A stretch of 64,000 nucleotides of DNA from assembly GCA_036320915.1 (NCBI GenBank), contig JAXBDG010000011.1:1386501-1450500 (forward strand), given 5' to 3'. This DNA comes from Linnemannia elongata. Its lineage: Eukaryota > Mortierellomycota > Mortierellomycetes > Mortierellales > Mortierellaceae. Each line of letters starts with the position of its first letter. The first letter of the stretch is position 1. Below the pieces are notes generated by a model. That model saw nothing but the letters and a program-made list of their open reading frames with translations. It was not told the origin of the DNA and made no database searches. Of the stretch, positions 1-13,487 are shown piece by piece. The position numbers were made by a program, and so were the translations under genes.

Positions 1-1422
1 ACGCTCGTTCAACACGAACAGATCCTGCAACTGCTTCACCATCCAAGGCGAGACTGAGTAGAGTTCTCCCGAGAAGTGACGTCTGGTCTCTGCAACCCAG
101 TTAGTAGGCGAATGGAAGCGGTGGTAGTCTCCGGGGGCAAGGTAGATGACACAGAAGAAGAGCGCGTTTCCTGGGCGCATCTGCAACTCGTCCCTGTAAT
201 CACTCTTCTTTGATTTCTGATCAGCCTCAATATCGGGTACAATATTACCCTGCGAGTCCTGTTTCTTGTGTTCAATAGTTGACTCCTTATCGTAGCCCAA
301 AAGGCTGTCCAGCGTGTAACTGATTCCGTTGACCTCGGCGAATTCCTCTTCATCGACAATGTTGGCAGAATGAGTAGCCTTGATGATCTCTGCGGTCTCG
401 CTAGCCTTCTGCGATCCCAAAAATTGGTTCAATGAATACGACATGCCCTTGATCTGCTCAACCCTTGAGCCATCCACCAATCCGAAATGGAACACTCTTC
501 CATCCGAGGGAGAGACCTATAACATATTGGTTATCAATTAAAGCGGTAATCAGTTAATTCACCCTGTAATTGATTGAGCGCGAGCATGCCAATACAGTCA
601 TTGGCACCCTAAAAGAGATCCTTACCAAGGCAGCATCAAAATTGATAGGGCGGGCGCCATCCTTCAATTCACGGTAGAAAAACTCGCTCAAGTTCTTGTA
701 GTGTGTCAAATCAGGGTCCTTCATCTCCTCCAAGTTGCATCCAAAAATCCAGCTGTACAATTTGAATCCTGGAACACGGAACCACACGGGTAATGTGATA
801 CTGTTGAAAGCACCCCAAAGTCTCGATATCGTCTTCAGTGGCAACTCGCTAATCACATGAACCTATGGGCACAAGAAGTAAGTTCGTTGTTAATTCGCTA
901 TGCTAATGATGACAATATCGATCGCATATCGGCATAATGACTTACATGCCATGGGCCGACGATGAGAGCCTTTGATGGATCATGGTCCTTTTCGGATTCA
1001 CGTTTCATGATCTTGCTGTACTGCAGGAAGGCGATAAAGGCGAGCCCCAGTCCAATAGGGATAGGCGACCACTTGATTGGTGTATCCTCCCACGCCTTCC
1101 TCACGCGAGCTATTCACGCATAGAAAAATAACCGAACAAAGAATTAACTTCTGCTGCTGTGAACCTAACATTTCTTCCCACTCTCTCCTTATCGGCGTTC
1201 CTTTGCCTATGTTCAATAAAATGATAACCTACTGCCATAGGACTCCTTGCTTGAGGCCTCTTGAGCAAAGCGCTGTCTCGATGCATGAAAATTGCGCTGC
1301 AAAAGTAAGGAAGAGCGGACATGTGTGGCGGTGATGGTGGTAGTAGTGTGACGAAGGGGCATGGCTCCAAGGGTGGCTCTGCGGAGGACAGCCCTCGGGA
1401 AGGGCATCATGGCACGTTGCAT
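1..1422 (-). CDS. PSD1: Phosphatidylserine decarboxylase, mitochondrial type (partial, C-terminus beyond window)
   Basis: Converts phosphatidylserine to phosphatidylethanolamine in the inner mitochondrial membrane. Spliced exons on the minus strand: 1422-1233, 1109-946, 862-626 and 516 to the window edge; phases agree at all three junctions. The start ATG at 1422 opens an Arg/Thr-rich, acid-poor presequence. A single membrane segment follows (IGLGLAFIAFLQY, about residue 75). Family signatures include YKNLSEFFYRELKDGARP, VSPSDGRV, and a stretch with GDYHRFHSP and FSGELYSV. The LGST-type self-cleavage site that generates the pyruvoyl group should lie beyond the left edge and cannot be checked. 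The gene shares a 256-bp spacer with the divergent PheRS gene. Family assignment is firm; the exon 1 donor (GTAGGT) is the least certain junction. Confidence 0.93.
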
Positions 1423-1678
1423 CGTCTACGGCGAATGGTCGGTTGGTCGTAAAAGTAAGAGTGCAATGACAAGAGAGACAACCTGTAAGCTGAACACTTT
1501 TTCTAAGCGTTTCTCCCGGGAAGTGGCTGAGCTTGACGAAAATGGTAATGTGTGACTGCTTCATTATTCGATGGTTGAGCCCGAGAAGTGGCCGGGAAAG
1601 AAGAAAGTACAAGGCACCTTCTCAGGGCAAGCTGATCAGCCTTCTTATCGTTCTTCATTCGTTCAACATCGACCGACA
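1423..1678. promoter_or_regulatory. Shared divergent promoter spacer of PSD1 and mitochondrial PheRS
   Basis: The 256 bp between two head-to-head start codons must hold both promoters. Both genes encode mitochondrial proteins, so co-regulation is plausible but inferred. No convincing TATA box is visible. Confidence 0.5.
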
Positions 1679-3355
1679 ATGTCTTCAGGAATGTTCAGAG
1701 CTGCGACTCAGGGCAGTCGTTTTCTCCGCTCGGCAACAGCCGCGCCAACTATCAGGACAATGCTTTCAAGCACCACCGGCAGGAGCGCGAGGGTTGTTCT
1801 GCAGCGCACCCTTCGCCCTACCCTGACTGCTGCTTTCCATACCACACCCCTTCGATTCACATCTGAAGCAGGTATGGTACTTATATCGCGGATCAAAAGT
1901 TGATAAGAGAAAGATTCAATTTCTACGCGAAAGCATGCAATACCACCGTGGACCCATCTTACAAACGACGCGCTTTTAAACTAATTAATTACGATCTTCC
2001 ATATCGAAAGGATCGAACCCGATGAAGGAGACACCAGTGATTACCCCAGAAAACATTACAGTCGGCGGAAAGACCTACCCCACCGACAGTTACACCAACG
2101 TCACCCCCACCATCCTCGAAAAGACCACCCGCCAATTGCACCTCATCCCCAAGCACCCCGTCGCCATCATCAAGGACCTTATCGCCTCGGGATTCCCTGG
2201 CTTCAAACACTACGATACCTTCTCGCCCGTCGTTACTACCAAGGAGAACTTTGATGATCTCTGCTTCTCGGATGATCACCCTGGACGCGCTGTCACGGAT
2301 ACTTACTATCTGAACGAGAAGATCATGTTGAGGACACATACTTCGGCCCACCAGTTGCAGGTCATGACCGAGTCAGACAAGATCCTCGTCACTGCTGATG
2401 TCTACCGGAGAGACGAGATTGATGCCAGCCATTACCCTGTCTTCCACCAGATGGAGGGCGCGCAGTTGTTCGACGCCAAGACTGCCGTCGATGATATCCG
2501 TAAAGACATTGCCCAGACTACCTCTGCAGCCTCTGGATCCATCCACACCACCGACACCACATTGATCACCCCCGAGAACCCCAAACAGGACTGTCACGAC
2601 GAAGCCGCCATGTTGGCCACCGCCGACCACCTCAAGCACTCTCTGAACATGATGGTCCGCAAACTCTTCTCTCACGAAAAGGACCTCCAAGTCCGCTGGA
2701 TCGACGCCCAGTTCCCCTTCACATCCCCCAGTTGGGAGATGGAAATTCTCTACCAGGGCAAATGGCTCGAGGTCCTTGGCTGTGGAGTCATTCGTCAGGA
2801 TATCTTGAACAATGCTGGAAAACCTGACAAGATTGGATGGGCCTTTGGATTGGGTCTTGAGCGTCTGGCTTTGGTGTTATTTGGTATCCCTGACATTCGT
2901 CTGTTCTGGTCCAAGGATGACCGTTTTCTGAAGCAGTTCGAGCCTGGTACTATTCAAAAGTTTAAGCCCTTTTCAAAGTACCCTGCCTGTATCAAGGATA
3001 TCTCGTTCTGGTCGAATGACCAGTTCCATGAGAACAACTTTTGCGAGATCGTCCGAGATGTCGCCGGTGACATTGTCGAGGATGTCCACCTGGTGTGTTT
3101 TGCCTCTTTTTCTTAACAGCTGATTGGAACAAAGAAGACGATATCTCGATCCTCCTCCGCTAACACCTGTACATCCCTCCCTTATCTTGTAATTAGATCG
3201 ACGAATTCACACACCCAAAGACCAAGAAGCGCAGCATGTGCTACAGAATCAACTACCGCTCTATGGACCGCAATGTCACTAACGACGAGATCAACGTGCT
3301 CCAGGAGAAGCTCCGCGACGAAGTCGTTAACCGCATGAGGGTCGAGCTCCGTTAA
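1679..3355 (+). CDS. MSF1: Phenylalanyl-tRNA synthetase, mitochondrial
   Basis: Charges mitochondrial tRNA-Phe as a monomeric class II synthetase. Exons 1679-1871, 2038 (or 2050)-3092 and 3197-3355 give 468 or 464 codons. Exon 1 is an Arg/Ser/Thr-rich targeting sequence ([17 protein letters not shown]). The catalytic core shows class II landmarks: [20 protein letters not shown] (motif 2 region), [25 protein letters not shown] and motif 3 [13 protein letters not shown]. The last exon encodes the anticodon-binding domain ([18 protein letters not shown]). The order matches animal FARS2 and yeast Msf1 throughout. Two acceptors 12 bp apart, both in frame, lie at the presequence/core junction. A longer open frame begins upstream at 1571, but the ATG at 1679 starts a typical presequence and is preferred. 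Confidence 0.95.
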
Positions 3356-3507
3356 AAACCTTCACCCATACCATTTTTTTTTTCATCCTTAAAATGAAAA
3401 AATAAAAACGTATCAAGCAAAAAAAAAAAAAGACGAACGCGTGCTCTATTGTTTCGCTTGAAAATCCGCGATTCGCAAAAAAAAAAAAAATATAAATTGG
3501 TTCAATC
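3356..3507. other. Short convergent 3' spacer with A-rich tracts
   Basis: PheRS (+) and the RING gene (-) end 152 bp apart. The spacer is T/A-rich, with A12 and A13 runs suited to overlapping 3' processing signals. Nothing coding is seen. Confidence 0.5.
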
Positions 3508-5630
3508 TTATCCATAATGAGTCCTTGGAACTACAGGGCGCGGTACTGCTGATTTCGAAGCGATTGGGTAGCCGTACTGTGGCTGCAGATGTTGTTGCTG
3601 CAGATGTTGCTGATGATGAAGCTGTTGCCGCTGAAGATGCTGCTGCTGTTGTAACTTCAATTGCTGTTGCTGCTGTTGTTGTTGCTGCCAAGTAGTCCTC
3701 GCCGCGGATGCTGCGCTGCGCATTCGGATCAAAGGATCATGCGCCACCACCCCACGATTATGTGCCTGCCCCGTGCCTAGCATCTCCTGATATCCTACAC
3801 CAGCCTGCGGTAAACTAGACGTTGATGGCCACGAAGGCTGCGCTATCGGGTAAACATGCTCCTGGCTCAACCCCTGCACCGGCACTGGCGCCCGTTGATA
3901 ACCATATCCATTTTGCCCGCCAGGAACAGCAGCGATGTGATCTCCAAATCCAGGAGCTTGCGGCGGACCGACGCCTGGAAGGCGCGGAATGGTCGCACTT
4001 ACGTTCGGATATCGCGGCTGAGCAATGTGGTGCACAGTATGGACAGATGGTGGCCTTCTTGGTGACTGAAGAACGTCGCTTGGTTGGTGCGTCAATGTCA
4101 ACCGTGGTGACATGAAGCCAGGTTGGTATGATACCAGTGAGATTCGTCCCGTAGCTGGAGGCGGACGTGGCGTCACGCTCTAAAAACAGAAGGTGCGTAC
4201 AATGAAGCAGAATGTTAATATAACAACATGCAATTGTAGACTGCCCGATGTTGTTTGCGTATATGTTTTGTCAGAAGGTTGAATTACCAGTCGGCTTGCA
4301 TGAATGGTATTACCAACATTCGATGTCGCTGAACGCGCCCTGGGGGGAAAAGAAAAAGAAGTTGGGCGTGATTAATGTGATTAAGGAGGAAATGGTAACC
4401 AGGCACAAATGAAACCGAAGGGCATGGAAGAGAAAAGTTATACCTTTTGAGATCCACTCCCGTATCACCTCCTCGAGTTCGAGGATCTGGTGGAGGAAGA
4501 GGAGGAGGAAGCTGAGATTCATGCGTTCTTTTGGCTCTGTCTGGCTCTTCGCGACCAGAATGATGTTGGTTATCGCGCGAGGATGTCGGAGGTTGAATGC
4601 GATCTGCAGTTGGGTTCATCACCCTGATCTGAGGTGTTACCGGCGTGATAGGAACACCGCTTCCATGCCCAGCATTACGGCCACCACCGCTGTGATGCTT
4701 CTGTAGCTCTTGTATCTGCAGTTTGAGTTTCTCGTTCTCTTCTTTAATTGTCTGATTTTCACTAAGAACAAAGAACAAAGATCCTGATTAGAAACCGCTC
4801 CTAGAAAGAAGGTACGCAAAATGACCATCACACTCGTGTAGCTACAGGTTAGTACCTCTTCATGGCCTTCATTTTCAGTAATTCAGTGCGAGCCTTCGTC
4901 AAAACCTCGTTTTGTCTCTTTGTCCTGGCTTGCAAATGGTCTATCAGCTTCGTGAAATTCTGTTCCTGAAACTAACAGTCATTTTGTAGAGAGATGGAAA
5001 AGTTGTCAACAATCGGGATCACGGTCATGCCTTGCCTTTTGGAAAACGGAGATAAACATTTCAAGTACCTTCCATGTGTCTAGGGTTGTGTTGCAAAGAT
5101 TCGCGAGTGGTCGGAAAAAAGGCTGGATAGCTTCTGGAAGATCATCCTTAAACGATGGCAAAACAGGATAAACAAAGCACAGGTTAGCAGGTGCCTCACA
5201 TTCACCTACAGCAAAACGACAGTTCTCTGAAGCACTATACTCATATCGTTACCACGCCCTCTGGGATATTGATACACTCGCAAGGTTTCTTGCAGATCGT
5301 GCAGATCGATTCCGAGCCTTCTAACAATAAATTGGTGGCAAAAGTATGCGCGGTGAGTTTAACCGCCTTGCGACTAATAAACACCTCCATTTTAGAGCCC
5401 AGGTGCAACAAGTCTGCAACAAAGAAGATGCTGTCCTCGTTCGTACTGATATTTCCATCTGCTTGTGAGTCGCCACTATCAGGTTCAGCCTTTCGTTTCT
5501 TCCCTTCCTTCGTTTGAGCTCGGTCGAGACACTGTTGACAGATGATGTGGCCACAGTTTGTGAGCCAGTAGGAGACGTCTTTGACGGGGTCTAACCGGAA
5601 ACACTTGTTGCAGTGAATGTGCTCGAGCAT
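3508..5630 (-). CDS. RNF212/Zip3/HEI10-family RING protein with poly-Gln C-terminus
   Basis: Relatives act as SUMO/ubiquitin E3 factors at meiotic crossover sites. Exons on the minus strand: 5630-5253, 5146-5069, 4965-4856, 4761-4444, 4339-4288 and 4179-3508, giving 535 residues. The N-terminal RING-like motif reads CNKCF, then LTNCGHIICQQCLD, later CTICKKPC, as in RNF212. The next exon (DDLPEAIQPFFRPL) resembles the RNF212 segment after the RING. A coiled coil follows (about residues 150-220: ARTELLKMKAMKR, KEENEKLKLQIQELQ). The C-terminus is Pro/Gln-rich, with a broken poly-Gln run at 3590-3690. Exon 1 contains a possible stop-free 126-bp intron (5446-5321); removing it gives 493 residues and a shorter gap inside the RING. 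Family call is good; a meiotic role is inferred. Confidence 0.8.
3590..3695 (-). repeat. Imperfect CAG/CAA (poly-Gln) repeat in coding sequence
   Basis: On the minus strand the RING gene's last exon has mixed CAG/CAA codons interrupted by Leu, His and Lys codons. Such tracts vary in length between strains; nothing here shows expansion. Confidence 0.8.
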
Positions 5631-5831
5631 TGTAAGAGTAGGAAGGTATTCTGACTATGAGTGTAAAGGACGTGAGAGAGATGTGGAGAAGCGAAAAGGT
5701 GGAGAAGAAAAGAGGGGGAGAAATAAATACGAGACGACAAAAAGAGACTCGATGAGTTGACGGATCAATTTTTTGGTTTTATTTTTTCTGTTCTTATGGG
5801 AGATCGTCTTCACCCTTCTCGCACACAAACT

Positions 5832-7877
5832 TCAGCGTTTTGTAAGAGGCGAAGGAGTGACTGATCCCTGTCGGAGGGTGCTGCTGCTGCCTGGAGTGGC
5901 GTTTCCGTATGAAGAGCGAAGCTGCTGGTCGGCACCACGCTTGCTTCGTGCCTTGTCCAATAAGCTTCTGGCCGCTGGCGACAACATCTCTGCTCTGGCT
6001 CTGGGGTTGGGACTGCCCAACCGAGTCGACTGTGAACTTGGGCCTCCCGGCGTCTTGCTGTATGGCGCTGGTGACGCGACTCCATACGGTGAGTTGAATC
6101 GAGGTGTCGGTGTAGTACCGCCCATGGATTCTCGGTATTGAGCGAGTGCTGAAGCCGACGGTGAAGCAAATACTTTAGCGCGTAATGAAGAACCCGCTCT
6201 GAAGCTTTTGGACGCCTTCTCGGACAACTTTTGGGCAATGAGTTCACGGCGAGGAGTTGGAGGCAGCTTGAAAGGCGATGGTCCTGACGATTGTACCCCT
6301 GAGCTAATCAACAGTGGCTCGTCCTCGATGGTGCCCCATGTCATCATTTCTGGATCGTCTCCCATCGTGGACATGCTTGGCGACGGTGTTGAAGAGACAA
6401 AGCTGAACCCTGCAACCTTGGGCGTGTCCGTAACATTCTTGCCTTTCATATCTAGTATTATCAAAATTAACATAATTAGAGCAGGTAAATATTTTGGCCC
6501 ACTAATAATCAAAACATACCAACAATACTTTGGCATGACACGGAAAACGCGAAAGCTTACATGGTGCCGGGTCAAACTTGGCTGCTGCTGTTTGGTTGAC
6601 GATCAACAAATCTTGTCCCTGAAAGCTAGTGTTCCTGTGAACGATCTCCTTTGGGTTGCCACGGATTGTCTTCTCGTCCAGGTTTGTTCCAAGACCTTCA
6701 GGAGCGTACATCAACGAATTTTTAGCCTAAATGTTCACCAGCAAGCAATTGGCATCTATCGTTAGTATTTCGTCATAAAATGTATCTCAAAAATTAGTAC
6801 TCAAGTAATAACAGCCAAGTCAAAGTAGCAGCAGTGGTAACCAAACAACAGTGTATGAGATGCTCACCTTGTATTCCCAAGTTGAAATCACTCCGGAACG
6901 ATTGTCAGCCAGAGCCAACTCGAGCTTGGATGGGCTGTCCTGTTTGTTGCCGTTTCCAACGCGAACAAGGGCCTGGCTGTTACTGCTGCCTTCGTCAGTT
7001 TCTCCAGCTTCCCGCAACAGCTTCTTTTCCTGGTTGTTGCCACCGTTCTCCAGGAACTGTATGCTCTTTTTTTCCTGTTCATATAGCCACTTGTACTTTT
7101 CCTTCTTTTGCGCGTTGATCTTTTCGATGATCTCGTTGAAGGATGCATTGTCCTCGCTTGTGTATCGCATCTGGAACTGGTCTAGCGATAATGATGTGTC
7201 GATGGCATCCTGGGCAGTCTCCTCCCCACTCCTGCTCTTTAAGTTGCTCTGTGACGGCGTCACTGCCATGGGTGTATCAATGGGTCCTGGAAATGCTGGG
7301 GTGGGTGGCTCGTGGTCGCCCCATGAGGGTGTTGCTTGTGCTCCGTCCAAACGGGCTGGTGTCCATGATTCATCAGGCAGCCCTGCGCGATCGAATCTTG
7401 GCGTTCGGGCTATTGGAGTAAACGATTTCAAATTGACAGTGTAAGACACTTGTTGCTTTTGCCATTAACGACAATTGACGATGCGCTAATGAATGAACCT
7501 TCGTTGTCCTCACCTGGTGTCTTCAATCGTCTCATTGCAAGTGGAGTGTCGTTTCCTGCAAGCTCCCTTGCAGCAGCCTGGATGCGCACCGAGTCATTCT
7601 GTTCGACCGCGTCCAAGTAGGCATGCTGTCGTTTGAGTCGAGCGAGGTCAGGAAAGAAGTCGCGCTCGATGATCTTGCTGAGAGCCTCGATGTAGTCATC
7701 TTCCTCGAGAATGACTTGCGGTGCAGGAGCGGGGATGTTTGATTTGTAGACTGGGCGGGTTCGAGTGAGGGCGGTTGTTGATCCTCCTGATCCTGTTGTT
7801 TTTGCGACTGTGGTAGTTGCTGTTAAAGAAGATGAGACTTTTTTGGGGTCGAGTTTTGCTGCCGCCTGCGAACTCAT
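5832..7877 (-). CDS. ESS2: ESS2/DGCR14 (Bis1) family splicing-associated nuclear protein
   Basis: Relatives (human ESS2/DGCR14, fission yeast Bis1) associate with late spliceosomes. Exons on the minus strand: 7877-7514, 7448-6868, 6726-6561 and 6451-5832; 576 residues. Landmarks in order: ILEEDDYIEALSKIIERDFF followed by a helix ending LDAVEQND; SYTVNLKSFTPIARTPRFD; a Thr-rich stretch; YTSEDNASFNEI with KKEKYKWLYEQEK (the conserved helical core); KNSLMYAPEG; and a C-terminal block (TPRRELIAQKLSEKAS, LSPAARSLLDKA). The order and spacing match the family over its whole length. Its stop lies 201 bp upstream of the RING gene's start codon, and its own start lies 233 bp downstream of the TLC gene's stop, on the same strand. 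Confidence 0.92.
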
Positions 7878-8110
7878 GGCTGTTATGGTTGGGATGTGTG
7901 CAGCGGTTTGTTGTAGAATGGATTGACAAAGGAAGGTGGCGCCTTCTTTCTTTTAGGTCTTTTCCAGCGAACAATGGCAAATGGTCGGTGACTGCTGTTG
8001 GACGAAATTACTTCGCCTGCGTTGTTCAAAAAGTCCCGCTCAAACCCATGCGCCACCAAGTTATCAATTTTTGACAAATACGATTTATGGGTAAGTTAGA
8101 GCAATCATCT

Positions 8111-9695
8111 TCAGTGGACGGCAATCATGGGCTGGGTATCCACCAAATTAGCCTCTTGGACGCCCTTGCTCCGTATCCTGACATTCCGTTTCGAACTGGA
8201 CTCAATGGATGTACAGACCGCCCCATCCTCTCGACTGACAGGTGCTCGATGCTCTTCGCGCCGGACATGCATAGACTTGCGGGATGTGATGTCTGGAGCA
8301 GTGATCGATACAATCTTTTTCTCACCAGCAGCAGCAGCAACAGTAGCGATACTCGCCTCCACCACCATCGAAGCAGAGGCCTTGGCAGCTGCTTCAGCCC
8401 GTCGTCGGCGTGCAAGACGCTTCTGCTGCGAGATCCAGCCCTGGAAGAACTTGAGGTTCATGAGCGACTTGAAGATTAGTATTGTCTTGAGAGTGGTCGT
8501 CATCTCGCGGTCTCGGTTCCAGACAACCTCATGGGTGAGCGAAAAGTCGAATAGGATCCTGAAAATAATGAACGAGAACCCATAGAGCATGTCACGACGG
8601 AGACTCTTGTCCAGACATCCTACCCCAACAACGATTGTTGGCACTAATACAATTGGGAGGAGGGACATTGGGAAAGTTCTTGTTAATGCAATTTTTCTCT
8701 TTGTTGTTTCCTCAATTTACCCATTCTCACACCCCTGAGAAAGAGGGGCCAGTCCTTGTCAGAATTGGCATGAAAATATTATCCCCCTTGCCTCCAATGA
8801 AACGAATTCCGTTTTTTCTCTCCTTCTCAGACCGCATCCAATGTGTCATTCAAACACAATGCTTACCTTCCATAGGCAAGAACATGGCATAAGTGAACGT
8901 CTCTCCTTGAGTGACCGCATAGTAAGTGATGCCAATGTAAGCGGTGTGGTGGAGCCATCCTGCTAGAAGTGTCACTTGTTCTCGGTAGTACAAAAGACCC
9001 AGGATGATGTCCATGATCAGATATGCCATAAAGAAGACGACCAGTGCGATGGTGCCCTCGTTGTCGTCTGGAGTGGAACCCAGGTCAAAGAACAGGCGAA
9101 ATTGTCGCTTTCCTTGATCCCTTTCGTTGAGAATTGGTGGTGGCTGTGGGCTATTGTCTCCTGCGTTTTCCGTAATGGCCTGATGTGCTCCCTCCCCAAT
9201 CCTCCCATCCTCCTTAGCACCTTGTTGCCGTTCATCGTCGTTCTTCTGTGCGACTGATCTCTCTGCCTTGTTCTGAATTCCAAGGAGGGAAGGATCCATT
9301 GTCACAACAATAGGCTGGTTAAGCTTCATGTCTTGGCTGCCCTGTCCGAGACCTGCCACCTCATTTTTGTTGAACTCTGCAGAAAAGAGGTGGTGATCAC
9401 CGTTGATGTAGTTGTGGTTGAGGCTGTTGCCAAAGAGCCCAGGATACCGTGTATCCAGCAGTGTGGGCGATGAAAAGATGGTACGCATGCCACCCCAGGT
9501 GTAGAAGGGTGCTATGATGGAGACAAAGAATGCGGTGGTGAAGGTGAGGATCCATGCGAGACGCTTTCGGTCCTTGGCGATTGACGGAGCAAAGTACCGG
9601 AAGAGTTGAAAGTATGTCAGGTGGAAACCGCAACAGACGAGGAGGAGCCCCAGGTATTGTGACAGAAAGGTCGATAGATCCATGATTTCTGTCAT
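8111..9695 (-). CDS. TLC-domain multipass membrane protein (TMEM56/TLCD-like)
   Basis: Exons on the minus strand 9695-8867 and 8643-8111 give 453 residues. About six to seven hydrophobic segments are visible: LGLLLVCCGFHLTYF near the N-terminus, WILTFTTAFFVSIIAPFYTW, IALVVFFMAYLIMDIILGLL, AGWLHHTAYIGITYY and a late FSFIIFRILFDF. The block H-H-x-x-Y-I-G followed by MEVPT corresponds to the TLC signature shared with ceramide synthase relatives and TRAM. The Lag1 catalytic double-His context of true ceramide synthases is not clearly present, so the TMEM56/TLCD branch is preferred. A hydrophilic loop of about 120 residues between the second and third segments is long for the family. The basic C-terminal tail (RLARRRRAEAAAK) suggests a cytosolic end. 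ATGs at 9695 and 9683 are both possible starts. Substrate unknown. Confidence 0.82.
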
Positions 9696-11334
9696 CTTTC
9701 AAAGACAATGTGTGTGTGTGCGTGTGTGTGGTATTTCGGTGGGTTGTGTTGGTGAGGGGTGGATTGAAAGAGGCAAGGAAAGAAGCGAAAGAAGTGAAAG
9801 AGAGAAAGAACAGCTGTCGTGGAATACTCTTAAGTATCGATATCTATCTCTAATTTTTTATTTCTTTTCTTCTTTTTCCTCCCTTCAAGGAGGGACCAGG
9901 AAAAAGGGAGACACTCCTTTGATACCAAACCGTGGCCTTGTCGCTTTCACGCGCATTGGGTTTCCATCCCCATTCGTACCAAAAGGCCGTTTGGGGTTCC
10001 TTGACTAATAAAAAAAAGGTTGTTATGTCAAACCTGCTGCCCTATGGTTCGCATGTTCAAGTAAAGAAAAAAAAGGCATTTTTTCACCCAACAATTGCCC
10101 TGATGATCTTTGTGTCCACCTACCATCCAGGAACGTGGGCAATTGGTTCAATTTTATTTATTTTATGGTTGTTCACAAGGAGAGGAATCTAGGTCCACTA
10201 TTTTATTATTTTTCATTATCAACAATATCGCATGGGCAACCCATATGGGATGAAAAAAGAGCGTGATAAAGAAAAGGGTCAAGGGATCAAGAGATGAATA
10301 AAGCCGTGGTGGGCTGGACTGACAAGAAATATCGGCGATTCCCCGAAAAAGAAGCTGGTTGGTGTGCCGCCCTCCCTACCTCCTCTTGCTCACCGCCACC
10401 ATGGATGAGAAAACGTACAAAAAGAGAGAGCGAGAGAGTCCACATGCTTGTTTTCTTCGTACACGAATTGGGAAACACAAAAGTGCTCTCAGGTTACACG
10501 ATTAGCATGAAAAGAAGATCACCTTTTTGTTTCCATGGACATGTGCCAGTTTTAACTATTTAGATAAGGCACATTGTAGAGAGGACTTCACTTCGTCGGT
10601 ATGCCATGTTTCTAAACACTTAGGAGAGATGGGTGAGTGGTTGTTAGTTGATAATTGAGCAGTGGGCACAGTAGGAGATAGAAGATAGTGGTACCACCAA
10701 GTCCTCGGACATGGACTGGCAAAAAGAGAGAAGAAAAGATAAAAAAAGATGTGCAGGGGGCGCGGCAGACAGGTTTCATTGAGCGGGAATTTCTGATGAA
10801 TATCGCAGGTCCAGGTGGGTGCGGGCGCCAGCCTGGAGTACGTAGTGAAGAGAGGGGCTGATCACGAATAAATCAAGCGTATGCAGTCAACAATGGACTA
10901 ACAGGAAAGGAAAAGAACGTTTAGCCTCAGCAGCAGCCAGATCTCAGCATAGAGAGGGAAGGGAAGGAACCCTCCATTTGACTTCAGTGGTGGGCTGGCG
11001 TCGAAAATGAGATGCAGACGTGAGGGAGGAGGGGCACGACGCTGGTCTGTTCTGTTTAAGTACCACAATCAATTGATTGATAAACGAAAAAAGACACTTA
11101 TAAGACATGTTCAAGGCCTTCAAAGAACGGTGATTGGTCAAATGTATTTTTGGCCCAATCAACTATCAGTGGCTTGTTCCACTGGATCTAAGTTCCCTGG
11201 CCTTCTTTTTCTCGTTCTTGCTCCTCCTCCTAAGGCGCTAATAAAAAAAGATATTAGGGCTTTCTTTTTTTTTCTTTTCTTTTTTTTCATCATCACCTCC
11301 ATCCTTTTCTCACACCCACCTCACACACACTGCC
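9696..11334. other. Divergent intergenic region (TLC gene / GDP-mannose dehydratase promoters)
   Basis: No open frame here resembles a gene. The left part has a GT-rich microsatellite (9709-9733) just upstream of the TLC start. The right end is a pyrimidine/CA-rich leader directly before the dehydratase ATG at 11335. Confidence 0.5.
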
Positions 11335-12971
<1,637 letters not shown>

Positions 12972-13487
12972 ACTCGTTAGTTTCTGTATTTATAACCCCC
13001 CCCCCCTTTTCCTGAAGTTCATATCCACCATAATTTAGAAAACATTTCATAAAAAACGCCCATTACTTTATTGGGCGCAAAAAATATCAATCCTATGCAT
13101 CCACTTTCTTTCTTTGGCTTTCTTTTTTATTTCTTGTGCTTATCGCTTTCTCAATGTTCTTTGCTCTCTTTCTTTTTGCTCTTGAGGTGCCAATCATCCC
13201 AATTTCACCCTGCTCTTCCACTCCTCAGCCCTTTTGTTGTATTTCAGATATGATTACGTTCTCCACAGGGCAACAGAAAGGCAGAAGGGGAAAAAGTACT
13301 CCGATTAAAGACACCTTCTTTTTCTTTCTCCGCCGATATGAAAAATTGACAAGGCACACAGAAAAGGTGTGATTTTTTATCTTTAGCGTTTTTGAACGCT
13401 CTTTATTTATTACACATGCACGATGGGAATAGAAGAAAAAACTTATTTTTCTCTCTCTCTACCCAAAAGTAAAAAAAAAATAAAACG
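12972..13487. other. Convergent 3' spacer between dehydratase and OPT genes
   Basis: 516 bp, T-rich, with an AATAAA-like sequence on the minus strand close to the OPT stop codon. No gene is seen. Confidence 0.45.
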
